A stretch of 64,000 nucleotides of DNA, from contig JASMDX010000014.1 of NCBI GenBank assembly GCA_030752605.1, forward strand, positions 15,130-79,129, given 5' to 3'. This document shows positions 1-8,815 of the stretch, one piece after another. The first letter of the stretch is position 1, and the number at the start of each line of letters is the position of its first letter. The position numbers and the translations under genes are program-made. The notes beneath the pieces were generated by a model. That model ran no database searches, was not told the origin of the DNA, and worked only from the letters and a program-made list of their open reading frames with translations. Source of the DNA: GCA-2731375 sp002731375. Its GTDB lineage: Bacteria; Pseudomonadota; Alphaproteobacteria; GCA-2731375.

Positions 1-794
1 GCGCCTTTTGGGGCGCTGCCCGTGACCACGACATTGCCCTTGTCATCATAGTCGACGGTATCGACGCTCAATTTGCTGCGGGATGAGCCACCCTTTGGTT
101 CCGGTTTTTGCAACAGCTTGGCCGGGGCATCAGCGCTTTTTGGCAGCAGGACGGCCAGGGCCGTTCGCTGTTGTTTCTTAACAGCCGCCGGCTTAGCGGG
201 AGTTGTCTTGGCTGGCGCCGTCTTGGCTGCGGTCGTCCGAGTGGTTTCTGCGGGCGCCTTTTTCTGCGGCACCATCAAGGCAACGACACTCTCCGCGGCA
301 ATGCTCCGCCCATCCGGCATTATCGCGAGCAGATCCAATTCGGCCTGGCCGCTGGGCAAGGGTTTGTCGACTACCACCACCCATTCGCCGCGTTTCGAGG
401 TTGGCGCATCGGCCAGGACCTGTCCGTCCAGCATTAGCCGCACGATGGAGCCGGCCGGCGCGCGGCCGGCGATCACCGCCGTGCGGTCCTTGGCGACACG
501 GACGATATCAAACGACGGTGCCTTGAGCGCAGAGGGCGCAGGCTGTTGCGGTGCCGGTGTGCTTTTCCGGATGTTTTTTCGGGCGGTGGGTAGTACCGGC
601 GAGGCCGCCGATGACGGTGCGGCCAGCTTCGCTTCCGTCTGGGCGGTGGGCGCTTTCGCGGGCGCCATAGCTAATTTTTCCGCCGGTTCCTGTCGGGCCG
701 CGGTCATTGGCACTGGTTCTTCCTGCCAAGATACAAAAGCCAGCAGGCCACCCAAAAGAACGACCCCAGCCGCTATAATAATAATATTGCGCAC
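1..794 (-). CDS. LysM/Ig-like peptidoglycan-binding envelope protein, N-terminal part (cut by window edge)
   Basis: The reading frame opens at GTG 794 and is still open at base 1, so only the first 264 or so residues are present. The start is preceded by a GGAGAG ribosome site. Residues 1-23 form a hydrophobic segment (NIIIIAAGVVLLGGLLAFVS), giving a signal anchor. A long Ala/Pro/Lys-rich linker follows, then an Ig-like module that begins FDIVRVAKDRTAVIAGRAPA, then another Ala/Lys/Thr-rich linker, and a second module starting near VVVTGSAPKGA. This arrangement is typical of alphaproteobacterial proteins that carry a C-terminal LysM domain. The LysM domain itself would lie outside the window, so the family call is inferred from architecture. 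An antisense frame over the same bases is longer but has no protein-like features. Confidence 0.6.
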   Translation of the reverse strand, partial: MRNIIIIAAGVVLLGGLLAFVSWQEEPVPMTAARQEPAEKLAMAPAKAPTAQTEAKLAAPSSAASPVLPTARKNIRKSTPAPQQPAPSALKAPSFDIVRVAKDRTAVIAGRAPAGSIVRLMLDGQVLADAPTSKRGEWVVVVDKPLPSGQAELDLLAIMPDGRSIAAESVVALMVPQKKAPAETTRTTAAKTAPAKTTPAKPAAVKKQQRTALAVLLPKSADAPAKLLQKPEPKGGSSRSKLSVDTVDYDDKGNVVVTGSAPKG

Positions 795-868
795 GCCATC
801 TCTCCAAACCAGAGCTATGCAAGGGTAATCTTTCACCCCGTCAGGGGCAATCACCTAACATTGCTGCG

Positions 869-1749
869 CTAATTTTTCGCCCTGCTTTCAACCCGATGAA
901 CAATGGCGGGAACAGTGCGCAGATAGCGCGCGATAGCGTTCAAATCTTCGTCATTCAGATAGCCCAGGCCGTCGCGGATGGCCTCGGCCATGCTGCCCTG
1001 CACATCATCATAGTCGGGCTTTGTCCCATCGCGCAGCAATTGGACAATATCAGCCTCATTCAAATCGCCGATGCCGGTTCCCAGATCGGGGGTGATATTA
1101 GGCACCAGTTCCCCGTCGGGGCCATAGGAGGTGCCGGCCAAAAATCCGGATGGCTGCATCGCGCCCATGAAATTGCGCGCCGTATGGCATTCGCCGCAAT
1201 ATGCTAGGGCATGCACCAAATAACCTCCACGGTTCCATGCAGCATCCCGCTCGGCCCGGTCCAGCCAGGGCCCTGGCGCAAAAAACAGCCATTTCCACAA
1301 ACCAATGGTCCAGCGACAAGAAAACGGCGCGGCAACGTCATGGGCCTTGTTCGGGCGCTCGATGGGAGCCAGGGCGAACAGATAGGCTTTGATGGCCACG
1401 GCATCTTCCGCCCGCATGGCGTTATAACTGGGGTAGGGAAAGACCGGAAAGTAGTCGCCGCCGCCCGGGCGCCGGCCATGGCGCAAGGCATCAAGAAAAT
1501 CCTGTTCGCTCCACGTTCGATGCCGGTTTCAGAGTGCGGCGTGATGTTGGGACTGTAGAAAACACCGAACGGCGTCTTCAGGCCGCGGCCACCCGCCAAG
1601 GGCGCACCGCCGCCCTTGGTATCCGTATGGCAACCCACACAGCCCGCCGCCCGGATCAGGTATGCGCCGCGCGCGACCTTATCATCCGCAGCGGCGCCAG
1701 TGATGCCGAAACCGAGTAATATAACTATAACCACACCGAATCGGCTCAT
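869..1749 (-). pseudogene. Diheme c-type cytochrome, frameshifted
   Basis: Two overlapping frames together give one periplasmic diheme cytochrome c. The first part starts at ATG 1749 with a signal peptide (MSRFGVVIVILLGFGITGAAA) and carries heme motif CVGCH and the conserved SPNITP stretch. The second part, in the next frame, continues from WSEQDFLDALRHGRRPGGG through heme motif CGECH and a second NITPD motif to the stop at 869. The frame changes near base 1514, where one missing base after GAACG restores a continuous product of about 290 aa. That length fits diheme cytochromes that accept electrons from periplasmic dehydrogenases. The start overlaps the stop of the upstream gene by ATGA, so the two were one transcript. 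The break may be real or a sequencing error. Confidence 0.75.
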
Positions 1750-2122
1750 TGGCGCAGGTCCACCTTGACTTCCCGCCCGCCAAAGCCATGCACCTTGTCA
1801 TGGACCCGCAGGCGCACACGTACCTTAGTCTCGCCTATGGCGATGCCGGAGAGGGAGCGCGTAAAGGGTTTTTCATGCCCATGGGGATGGCCTAATACCC
1901 GCTTACCCATCACCTTGTTATTCGGCCCAACGACCTCCCACGCATCAGCATAATGTTCCAGCCTCCGTCATCGTGACGCACGGTGACGGCAAAACTATAG
2001 ACGTCGGGGCCGCTTTTCGTCACTTTCACCCCGACAACGTCAGCAGGGCCCGCCAGCGCGGTTTGGCCCACGGTTAGAATGACCAGCAATCTCGGTAAGG
2101 CGCGAAGGATCGAATTCATCAT
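1746..2122 (-). pseudogene. Secreted protein of unknown function, frameshifted
   Basis: ATG 2122 (or 2119) opens a signal peptide (MNSILRALPRLLVILTVGQ, cleavage after ALA) followed by a short beta-rich domain starting ADVVGVKVTKSGPDVYSFAV. The frame is lost near 1961, after the codons for HDDGGW. Adding one G to the GG run there restores WEHYADAWEVVGPNNKVMGK and then a colinear C-terminus ending EVKVDLRQ at 1746. The repaired protein is about 126 aa. I do not recognise a named family. It is translationally coupled to the diheme cytochrome downstream (ATGA overlap), so a periplasmic partner role is possible but unproven. The missing base sits in a G run, where assembly errors are common. Confidence 0.6.
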
Positions 2123-2705
2123 GGCAGAAATTTCCTCGATCTGCGTCTATTGTGGCTCGCGTCTCGGCCAGCAACAAGAATACTGCGATACGGCTGTGAA
2201 GCTTGGTCAAGAAATCGCGAGACGGAGCATCCGTCTGGTTTATGGCGGCGGCCATGTAGGCCTGATGGGCGCGGTGGCCGACGCGGTGCTGGATGAAGGC
2301 GGAGAGGTCATCGGAGTCATCCCGCAACATCTGCAAGATTGGGAGGTCGGCCATCATGGTCTGACGGAATTGCATGTGGTCGATACCATGCATGCCCGCA
2401 AACAGCTGATGTTCGAACTATCCGATGGCTTTGTCGCCCTGCCGGGGGGTATCGGCACCTTGGACGAGACTTTTGAAATCATCTCCTGGCGGCAATTGCG
2501 TCTGCACAACAAGCCTTTGGTGATACTGGATAATAACGGATACTGGCAGCCCATGGAGGCTTTGTTGCAGGCCGTTGTAACAGGCGGCTTCGCCGATCCG
2601 GGGATCGCGGATTTCTACGCCATGGCACAGGATGTGGACGGCGTTTTTGCTGCCCTCGCCGCCGCTCCCAGCCCCGCCGGGCCGGGTCATCCGGAGCGGT
2701 TCTGA
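2121..2705 (+). CDS. LOG-family cytokinin riboside 5'-monophosphate phosphoribohydrolase
   Basis: This 194-aa protein starts at ATG 2121 (MAEISSICVYCGSRLG), preceded by AAGGA. An upstream in-frame alternative at 2079 would add an unlike extension and is less likely. The LOG family signature is clear: SSICVYCGS at the N-terminus, YGGGHVGLMGAVADAVL near residue 50, and the catalytic PGGIGTLDE motif near residue 110. LOG enzymes release ribose 5-phosphate from nucleoside 5'-monophosphates such as AMP or cytokinin nucleotides in the cytoplasm, and bacterial members probably work in purine salvage. The start codon overlaps that of the divergent secreted-protein gene, so there is no separate intergenic region between them. 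Confidence 0.9.
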   Translation: MAEISSICVYCGSRLGQQQEYCDTAVKLGQEIARRSIRLVYGGGHVGLMGAVADAVLDEGGEVIGVIPQHLQDWEVGHHGLTELHVVDTMHARKQLMFELSDGFVALPGGIGTLDETFEIISWRQLRLHNKPLVILDNNGYWQPMEALLQAVVTGGFADPGIADFYAMAQDVDGVFAALAAAPSPAGPGHPERF

Positions 2706-2774
2706 GAATCTTTGACCTGGGGCCTCTAGGTGGATATGTTCCGCCCGAACAATAGAGGCGGCTCAAGCTGCCCT

Positions 2775-2806
2775 AGAGGTTAGGTAGCCGCCAAAGAGGT
2801 TAGGTA
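2775..2806 (+). repeat. 12-bp direct repeat in icd leader
   Basis: The sequence AGAGGTTAGGTA occurs exactly twice, at 2775-2786 and 2795-2806, one start every 20 bases and immediately before the icd ATG at 2808. The second copy contains the AGAGG likely used as ribosome site. The first copy could be a decoy or regulator site, or chance duplication. Confidence 0.5.
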
Positions 2807-2807
2807 T

Positions 2808-4022
2808 ATGAGCAAGATAAAAGTGAAAACACCCGTCGTCGAACTCGACGGCGACGAAATGACACGCATCATCTGGGCCTTTATTAAGGAAAAATTGATA
2901 CTGCCGTATTTGGACGTGGACCTGAAATATTACGATCTTGGCATCGAAAAGCGCGATGAAACCGACGATCAGATCACTATCGATTGCGCCGAGGCGATCA
3001 AGGAATACGGCGTCGGCGTGAAATGCGCTACCATCACCCCGGATGAAGAGCGGGTGGAGGAGTTCGGTCTAAAATCCATGTGGCGCTCACCCAACGGCAC
3101 CATTCGGAACATTCTGGGCGGCACTGTTTTTCGGGAGCCGATCATCTGCCAGAACGTACCACGCCTTGTGCCTGGCTGGACCCATCCCATCGTGATCGGC
3201 CGTCATGCTTTCGGCGACCAGTACCGCGCGACGGATTTCGTGGTGCCCGGCAAGGGCAAGCTGACCATGAAGTTCGAGCCCGAGGACGGCAGCGAGGTGA
3301 TTGAACGGGAGGTCTTTGATTTCCCCGGCGGCGGCGTGGCCATGTCCATGTACAATCTGGACGATTCAATCCGCGATTTCGCCCGCGCCTGCATGAGCTA
3401 TGGCGTACAGCGTAAATGGCCGGTCTATATGTCCACCAAGAACACCATCCTGAAAGCCTATGACGGCCGCTTCAAGGATCTGTTCCAGGAGGTTTTCGAG
3501 GCCGAATACGAAGAGCAGTACAAGGGACTGGGCCTGACCTACGAGCATCGCCTGATCGATGACATGGTGGCCTGCGCCCTCAAGTGGGAAGGCGAATTTA
3601 TCTGGGCCTGTAAGAACTATGACGGCGATGTGCAATCCGACACGGTTGCCCAGGGCTTTGGCTCGCTTGGTTTGATGACCTCGATCCTGATGACGCCCGA
3701 TGGCAAGACGGTGGAGGCGGAAGCCGCCCACGGCACCGTCACCCGCCATTACCGCGAACATCAAAAAGGCAACGAAACCTCGACCAACCCGATCGCCTCG
3801 ATCTTCGCCTGGACCGGTGGACTGAAGCACCGTGGCCGCATGGACAAGACCCCTGATGTGACCAAATTCGCCGAGACTCTGGAAAAGGTCTGCGTCGAAA
3901 CGGTCGAATCCGGCGCCATGACCAAGGATCTGGCCATCTTGATCGGCCCTGAGCAAAAGTGGCTGACCACGAACCAGTTCCTTGAGGCACTGGACACCAA
4001 CCTGCAAAAGGCCATGGGCTAA
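2808..4022 (+). CDS. icd: NADP-dependent isocitrate dehydrogenase
   Basis: This 404-aa cytoplasmic enzyme oxidises isocitrate to 2-oxoglutarate in the TCA cycle, making NADPH. It belongs to the eukaryote-like homodimeric subfamily common in alphaproteobacteria rather than the E. coli type, shown by the N-terminus KVKTPVVELDGDEMTRIIW, by CATITPDEERVEEF, by WKSPNGT-like MWRSPNGTIRN (substrate Ser/Asn), by the Mg-binding DDMVACALKWEG region near residue 250, and by EAAHGTVTRHYREH and TNPIASIFAWT in the cofactor-binding part. Length is normal for the family. It is a single gene between its own leader repeat and a strong terminator, so it is probably transcribed alone. Confidence 0.97.
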   Translation: MSKIKVKTPVVELDGDEMTRIIWAFIKEKLILPYLDVDLKYYDLGIEKRDETDDQITIDCAEAIKEYGVGVKCATITPDEERVEEFGLKSMWRSPNGTIRNILGGTVFREPIICQNVPRLVPGWTHPIVIGRHAFGDQYRATDFVVPGKGKLTMKFEPEDGSEVIEREVFDFPGGGVAMSMYNLDDSIRDFARACMSYGVQRKWPVYMSTKNTILKAYDGRFKDLFQEVFEAEYEEQYKGLGLTYEHRLIDDMVACALKWEGEFIWACKNYDGDVQSDTVAQGFGSLGLMTSILMTPDGKTVEAEAAHGTVTRHYREHQKGNETSTNPIASIFAWTGGLKHRGRMDKTPDVTKFAETLEKVCVETVESGAMTKDLAILIGPEQKWLTTNQFLEALDTNLQKAMG

Positions 4023-4049
4023 CGCCTCCAGCCTTTTTCGCGTTACGAT

Positions 4050-4085
4050 ACAGGGCCCGCTGGCAACGGCGGGCCCTGTTTTCTT
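4050..4085 (+). terminator. Rho-independent terminator after icd
   Basis: A perfect 11-bp stem (4050-4060 with 4069-4079, sequence ACAGGGCCCGC and its complement) encloses an 8-base loop and runs into TTTTCTT. It lies 28 bases after the icd stop and ends that transcription unit before the acyl-CoA dehydrogenase. Confidence 0.85.
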
Positions 4086-4102
4086 ATTCGAGGAACTTCA
4101 TC

Positions 4103-5356
4103 ATGGACCTGACACCATCGCCGGAGGCCTATGCGGTCCTTGATCAAGTCCGTCAGTTGTTCGAGCAGGACATCCTGCCGCGGAACCGGGAGATGATCCG
4201 TTCCGCCAAGCAGGATGGCGAGCTGGACCCGCCGTTTCTTGACGAGCTGCGTGCCAAGGCCAAGTCACTGAACCTGTGGAATATGGCGCATACGGATTTG
4301 ACGGAACGCCAGGCGGGCCTGTCCATGAGTAATCTGGACTACTCCATTGTCGCTGAATTGCTGGGGCGGGTTTTTTGGTCCTCGAAAGTGTTCAACTGCC
4401 AATGGCCCGACGTTCCCAACATGGTCGCCTTGCAAAGATACGCCACTGAGGAAAAAAAGGAAAAATGGCTGAAACCACTGCTGGACGGCGATTGCCAGTC
4501 CGCCTTTGCCATGACGGAACCAGGTGCCGCATCGTCAGACGCCAAGAATATTGCCGCCACCATAACGCCGGATGGCGATAATTATATTGTCGATGGCCAG
4601 AAATGGTACATCACCGGCGGCGGCCATGAACGTTGCCGGTTCTATCTGTTTCTAGGCCTCAGCAACCCGGACGCGGCCCAGAACAGACGCCACAGCGTCA
4701 TCCTTGTTCCCCGTGAAACAACCGGCGTCACGGTCGGCGGCGCCAATGCCTTTTTCGGCTATTCGGAACCGAACGGCCCGGCATCGGAAATCAAATTCGA
4801 CCAGGTTCGGGTGCCGAAAGAGAACCTCCTTGGCGGGTTGGGCGAAGGCTTTGCCGTCTCGCAAGCCCGTCTGGCCCCTGCCCGCCTGCATCATTCCATG
4901 CGCGCCATCGGCCAGTGCGAATTGCTGATGGAGCTAATGTACGCCCGCGCCCTGGAACGCCACGCCTTTGGCCGCGCCCTTGAAGGTTACGACACGGTAC
5001 AATACGCCATCGCGCATTCCAGGGTCGAAACAGAACAAATGCGCCTGCTGCTGCGCAAGGTCGCCGCACAGGTTGATATGGAGGGGGAAAAGGCCGCCTA
5101 CCGTGATCTCTCTATCCTCAAGGTCGCCATCGCCCAAGGCTATTACCGCATCGCCGACCGCGCCGTGCAGGTATTCGGCGCCATGGGAGGCTATGACGGC
5201 ACCCCACTTGCGGATGCCTTCGCCTGGAGTAGGGTTTTCAGGATTGGCGACGGCCCCGACGAAGTGCATCTGCGCAGCATCTTCCGCGCCGAGCCCAAGC
5301 CGGAGTTGGCGCTGGCGGACTCGCCCTACGTGGTACCGCCGGGCGATTGGGTATAG
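4103..5356 (+). CDS. Acyl-CoA dehydrogenase family protein
   Basis: This 417-aa flavoprotein has the full acyl-CoA dehydrogenase order: helical N-terminal domain, middle beta domain with SAFAMTEPGAASSDAKNI (FAD contact) and WYITGGGHERC, and a C-terminal helical domain with ERHAFGRALEGYDTVQYAIA and VFGAMGGYDGTPLA. The C-terminal motif RIGDGPDEVH and the length resemble the ACAD10/11-like branch, whose members often use unusual or hydroxylated acyl-CoAs; the substrate here is unknown. The start follows GAGGAAC. It stands alone between the icd terminator and the convergent alaS region. It would pass electrons to ETF, whose genes are not in the window. Confidence 0.9.
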   Translation: MDLTPSPEAYAVLDQVRQLFEQDILPRNREMIRSAKQDGELDPPFLDELRAKAKSLNLWNMAHTDLTERQAGLSMSNLDYSIVAELLGRVFWSSKVFNCQWPDVPNMVALQRYATEEKKEKWLKPLLDGDCQSAFAMTEPGAASSDAKNIAATITPDGDNYIVDGQKWYITGGGHERCRFYLFLGLSNPDAAQNRRHSVILVPRETTGVTVGGANAFFGYSEPNGPASEIKFDQVRVPKENLLGGLGEGFAVSQARLAPARLHHSMRAIGQCELLMELMYARALERHAFGRALEGYDTVQYAIAHSRVETEQMRLLLRKVAAQVDMEGEKAAYRDLSILKVAIAQGYYRIADRAVQVFGAMGGYDGTPLADAFAWSRVFRIGDGPDEVHLRSIFRAEPKPELALADSPYVVPPGDWV

Positions 5357-5357
5357 G

Positions 5358-5384
5358 AAAATTTGGGAATTTAGCTCCCCAAAA
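5358..5384 (-). terminator. Possible terminator behind alaS and its remnant
   Basis: On the minus strand a stem of TTTGGGGA with TCCCAAA (5383-5376 with 5368-5362, one bulge, 7-base loop) runs into ATTTTCC. It would end transcripts coming from alaS. The stem is short, so this is tentative. Confidence 0.35.
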
Positions 5385-5556
5385 AAGGCCGTGAAGGCAC
5401 CTCCGTACCGATCATGAAAGCGGACCTCTGATTCCAATGCCACCGCCAGCACATTGGCGACGATCAACAGGCCCAGCAGAAAATCCATGGTGCACTGGCT
5501 GGCCGTGGCACGATTGCCCTCTCCAGCAGATCATAGAGCTGCTGCTTCAGCACCAT
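5385..5556 (-). pseudogene. Remnant of a voltage-gated-type ion channel N-terminus
   Basis: Four bases behind the alaS stop, ATG 5556 opens MVLKQQLYDLLERA. The next frame, entered near 5495, then reads DFLLGLLIVANVLAVALES followed by EVRFHDRYGGAFTAFF. This pattern (basic Leu-rich N-terminus, then a first membrane helix ending ALES and an RYG segment) matches the start of small bacterial ion-transport-family channels. After about 60 residues the similarity stops and the frame runs into sequence antisense to the acyl-CoA dehydrogenase. The gene is both frameshifted and missing everything beyond the first helix, so it is a truncated relic, not a functional channel. The family match is by recall of the pattern. 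Confidence 0.5.
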
Positions 5557-5559
5557 GGC

Positions 5560-8223
5560 CTAGCCGGACGCGGCAGCCGCGATGGCCTCTTCAATGGCGG
5601 CCAAAGCCGCATCGGCTGCATCGCCGTCCGGCCCCCCGGCCTGCGCCATGTCCGGGCGGCCGCCACCACCTTTTCCTCCCACGGCGGCCGAACCCGCACG
5701 CACCAGATCCACCGCGCTCAACCGGTCCGTCAAGTCATCTGTGACGCCCACGGTCAAGGCCGCCTTGCCCTCGTTCACGGCAATAAAGGCGATCACGCCG
5801 GAGCCGAGTTTCTGCTTGGCCGCATCGACCATGCCGCGCAATTCCTTGGCCGGCACATCGTCCACGCGGCGGCCAGAATAGGCGATCCCGCTCACGTCCT
5901 TGCCGCCATCGTCACCACCCTTGGCACCACCGCCGCCGCCAAACGCGAGCGCCTGGCGGACCTGGCTCAAATCACGTTCCAGTTTCTTGCGCTCTTCCAA
6001 CAGAGCGCCAATGCGATCCGGCAGTTCCGCCGGGGTGGTCTTCAACAAATCCACCGCCGCCCACAATTGGCCATCCTGTTCGTAGAAATGCGCTAGGGCC
6101 GCCGCGCCCGTCAGGGCCTCAATCCGGCGCACGCCAGCCGCCACGGCGCTTTCGCTGATTACCGTGAAGGCTCCTATATCGCCGGTATTGCGCACATGGG
6201 TGCCGCCGCAAAGCTCTGTGGAGAATGACCCTTCTCCGCCCTCGCCCATGGACACGACACGCACCTCGTCACCATATTTTTCACCAAACAGCGCCAACGC
6301 GCCCTGCTCCACCGCTTCGTCCGGGGTCATTTGCCCGGTACGGACGATGGTGTTGACGCGGATCTGTTCGTTCACATCCTGCTGCACCAGGGCTAGTTCC
6401 TCCGCTGTTACTGCCCTGGGCTGGCTGATATCAAAGCGCAGGCGGTCCGGTGCGACCATGGAGCCTTTTTGCATCACATGCGCGCCCAGCCGGTTACGCA
6501 ACGCGGCATGCAGCAGATGGGTCGCGGAATGGTTGGCGCGCAACTGGGCCCGCCGGGCATTATCGACAACCATTTCGACGGCATCGCCAACCTTCAGGCT
6601 GCCTGCCTGGACGGTGCCGCGATGCTCATGCAGATCGGCCACGCGCTTTTGCGTATCCGAGATCTGAATGCTCAGGCCATCGGCGCCGTTCATCTGGCCT
6701 GCGTCACCCTGCTGGCCGCCGGACTCGCCATAGAATGGCGTTTGATTGACCAGGATCGAGACTTCCGTACCCGCGTCCGCCGTCTCTACACGTTCGCCAT
6801 CGACCACCAGGGCCAGAACCTCGCCCTCGGCCTGATTCTTGTCATAACCAAGGAATTCCGTGGCGCCGCATTCCTCACGCAGCTCGAACCAGATGGCATC
6901 CGTCCCGGTCTCGCCGGAGCCGGCCCAAGACGCCCGCGCTTCGGCACGCTGGCGTTCCATGGCAACATCAAAGCCGTCCGTATCCACGGCCCGGTTCTGG
7001 CTGCGCAGCACATCCTGGGTCAAATCCAAGGGAAAGCCGTAAGTGTCATAGAGACGGAAGGCAACCTCGCCCGGCAGCGCCTCGACCTCGCCCAGCTTCT
7101 CGACCTCGCCCATCAACAGATGCAGGCCACGGTCCAGGGTCTGCTTGAAGCGCGTTTCCTCGCCTCGCAAGGTTTCGGTAATCAGGGCCTCGGCCCGGGC
7201 TAGTTCAGGAAACGCTTGTCCCATTTTTCCGACCAGGGTCGGCACCAAGCGCCACATCAGGGGATCATTGGCGCCCATCATATGGGCATGGCGCATGGCC
7301 CGGCGCATGATCCGGCGCAGCACATAGCCGCGCCCCTCATTGGACGGCAGCACCCCATCGGCGATCAGGAACGATGAGGCGCGAAGATGATCAGCGATCA
7401 CCTTGTGGCCGGATTTATGATCGCCGTCCACATCTATGTCGGTGAACTCGGCCGAGGCCTCCATGATCGTGCGCAGCAGATCGATGTCGTAGTTGTCATG
7501 GGTGCCCTGCAACAGGGCGGTCAGCCGCTCCAGGCCCATGCCGGTATCGATGGATGGTTTCGGCAGCTCGACGCGCTCATCCGCGCTCAACTGCTCGAAC
7601 TGCATGAAGACGAGATTCCAGATCTCGATAAAACGGTCGCCGTCCTCGTCCGGGCTGCCGGGAGGACCACCGGGAATGGCCGGGCCATGATCGAAAAAAA
7701 TCTCGGAACAGGGCCCGCAGGGGCCAGTATCGCCCATGGCCCAGAAATTGTCCGAGGTTGCGATGCGGATGATGCGCTCCTCGGACAGGCCGGCAATCTT
7801 GCGCCACAGATCAAAGGCTTGATCATCGTCATGATAGACCGTGACCAGCAGGCGGTCCGCATCCAGGCCGTATTCCTTGGTGATCAGGTTCCAGGCCAGC
7901 TCGATCGCGCGTTCCTTGAAATAATCGCCAAAGGAGAAATTACCCAACATCTCAAAAAACGTATGGTGCCGCGCTGTATAGCCTACATTATCCAGATCGT
8001 TATGCTTACCTCCCGCCCGGACGCATTTTTGCGAGGTAACAGCGCGTTGATAGGGCCGCGCCTCGGCGCCGGTGAAGACATTCTTGAACTGCACCATGCC
8101 CGCGTTGGTGAACATCAGGGTAGGATCATTGTGCGGCACCAGGGGTGAGGATGACACGACCTCGTGCCCCGCCGCCGCGAAATAGTCCAGGAACGCCTTG
8201 CGGATATCGTTCGCGCTTTGCAT
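5560..8223 (-). CDS. alaS: Alanyl-tRNA synthetase
   Basis: This 887-aa cytoplasmic enzyme charges tRNA-Ala. Class II catalytic motifs lie in the N-terminal part (HNDPTLMFTNAGMVQFKNVF near residue 30, GMGLERLTALLQG near 230). The editing domain carries the zinc-site motifs HSATHLLHAAL near 565 and STELCGGTHVRNTGDIGAF near 665. The C-terminal C-Ala domain ends in the glycine-rich GGGGRPDMAQAGG stretch. Length is standard. Start ATG 8223 gives MQSANDIRKAFLDYF, the usual N-terminus. No T-box or other leader structure was recognised upstream. The gene is followed four bases later by an ion-channel remnant. Confidence 0.97.
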   Translation of the reverse strand: MQSANDIRKAFLDYFAAAGHEVVSSSPLVPHNDPTLMFTNAGMVQFKNVFTGAEARPYQRAVTSQKCVRAGGKHNDLDNVGYTARHHTFFEMLGNFSFGDYFKERAIELAWNLITKEYGLDADRLLVTVYHDDDQAFDLWRKIAGLSEERIIRIATSDNFWAMGDTGPCGPCSEIFFDHGPAIPGGPPGSPDEDGDRFIEIWNLVFMQFEQLSADERVELPKPSIDTGMGLERLTALLQGTHDNYDIDLLRTIMEASAEFTDIDVDGDHKSGHKVIADHLRASSFLIADGVLPSNEGRGYVLRRIMRRAMRHAHMMGANDPLMWRLVPTLVGKMGQAFPELARAEALITETLRGEETRFKQTLDRGLHLLMGEVEKLGEVEALPGEVAFRLYDTYGFPLDLTQDVLRSQNRAVDTDGFDVAMERQRAEARASWAGSGETGTDAIWFELREECGATEFLGYDKNQAEGEVLALVVDGERVETADAGTEVSILVNQTPFYGESGGQQGDAGQMNGADGLSIQISDTQKRVADLHEHRGTVQAGSLKVGDAVEMVVDNARRAQLRANHSATHLLHAALRNRLGAHVMQKGSMVAPDRLRFDISQPRAVTAEELALVQQDVNEQIRVNTIVRTGQMTPDEAVEQGALALFGEKYGDEVRVVSMGEGGEGSFSTELCGGTHVRNTGDIGAFTVISESAVAAGVRRIEALTGAAALAHFYEQDGQLWAAVDLLKTTPAELPDRIGALLEERKKLERDLSQVRQALAFGGGGGAKGGDDGGKDVSGIAYSGRRVDDVPAKELRGMVDAAKQKLGSGVIAFIAVNEGKAALTVGVTDDLTDRLSAVDLVRAGSAAVGGKGGGGRPDMAQAGGPDGDAADAALAAIEEAIAAAASG

Positions 8224-8307
8224 TTCGATCTATCCAACCACTCTAAAATCTAAATCGGCCACTTTCGCCGTCACTCTCATGGGGCGGGCGGAAAATAGCC
8301 GTCCGGC

Positions 8308-8352
8308 CCGGCGCTGTCTACCGGCGCTGTCCCGATACGGCGGCAGCGCCGG
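8308..8352. repeat. GC-rich inverted repeat between alaS and the secreted-protein gene
   Basis: CCGGCGCTG occurs at 8308-8316 and again at 8321-8329, and its complement CAGCGCCGG lies at 8344-8352. The second copy can pair over a 14-base loop that itself holds CCGATACGG. It sits just after the stop of the 8363-8815 gene, but no T run follows on either strand, so a terminator role is unproven. Confidence 0.35.
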
Positions 8353-8362
8353 GGACCAGGAT

Positions 8363-8815
8363 TTATTCAGCTTTTACCGTGCAGCCGCCGAAATGTTGAA
8401 AGGTCCGGGGCGGCTCGCTCGCCATATGTACCGAGTGGCTGGCCAGGAACTCACCGGGCTTGTCGGAAAACTGGCCATGCACCGAGGTCACGTTCAAATC
8501 GCCCGACGCCGTGAAGCCAAGAAAATGGCGCACATTGGACAGCGCGATCATCTCCAGATGGCTAGCGCCCTGGCTGCTGACTGCCTTGGCGTTGCCCCGG
8601 CCCGTGTTGATGCCTTCGATGCTAAATTTAAAGCCCTTTTGCTGCTTGGTATTGTAGCGTTCGACTTCCCAATTGGTCTCGATCGCAGTTTTGAAGGCGC
8701 AGCTCAAGCTCTTCGCCTCAGCCAGGGCCTTGCGGGCCTCCGATGCATCCGCTGCCGCGTTTGCGGGCGCGATGCCCGGCAATAGGGCGAGGAAGAAAAC
8801 AGTCAATATGCGCAT
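8363..8815 (-). CDS. Secreted protein of unknown function
   Basis: The 150-aa product starts with a clear signal peptide (MRILTVFFLALLPGIAPANA, cleavage after ANA), so it is exported to the periplasm. The mature part is a small mixed domain with two cysteines, LSCAF near residue 39 and FGGCTVKAE at the very end, which could pair as a disulfide. Motifs such as KGFKFSIEGI, FLGFTASGDLNVTSVHGQF and PRTFQHFGGCT give it a conserved-looking beta-strand character. I do not recognise a named family. It faces away from the glutathione reductase gene and is separated from it by a 145-base region that must carry both promoters. Confidence 0.7.
   Translation of the reverse strand: MRILTVFFLALLPGIAPANAAADASEARKALAEAKSLSCAFKTAIETNWEVERYNTKQQKGFKFSIEGINTGRGNAKAVSSQGASHLEMIALSNVRHFLGFTASGDLNVTSVHGQFSDKPGEFLASHSVHMASEPPRTFQHFGGCTVKAE

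Noticed and set aside
73..828. Plus-strand 251-aa frame at the left edge
   Set aside because: The minus strand codes for an envelope protein with a signal anchor and Ig-like modules; the plus frame is Ala/Ser-rich without motifs.
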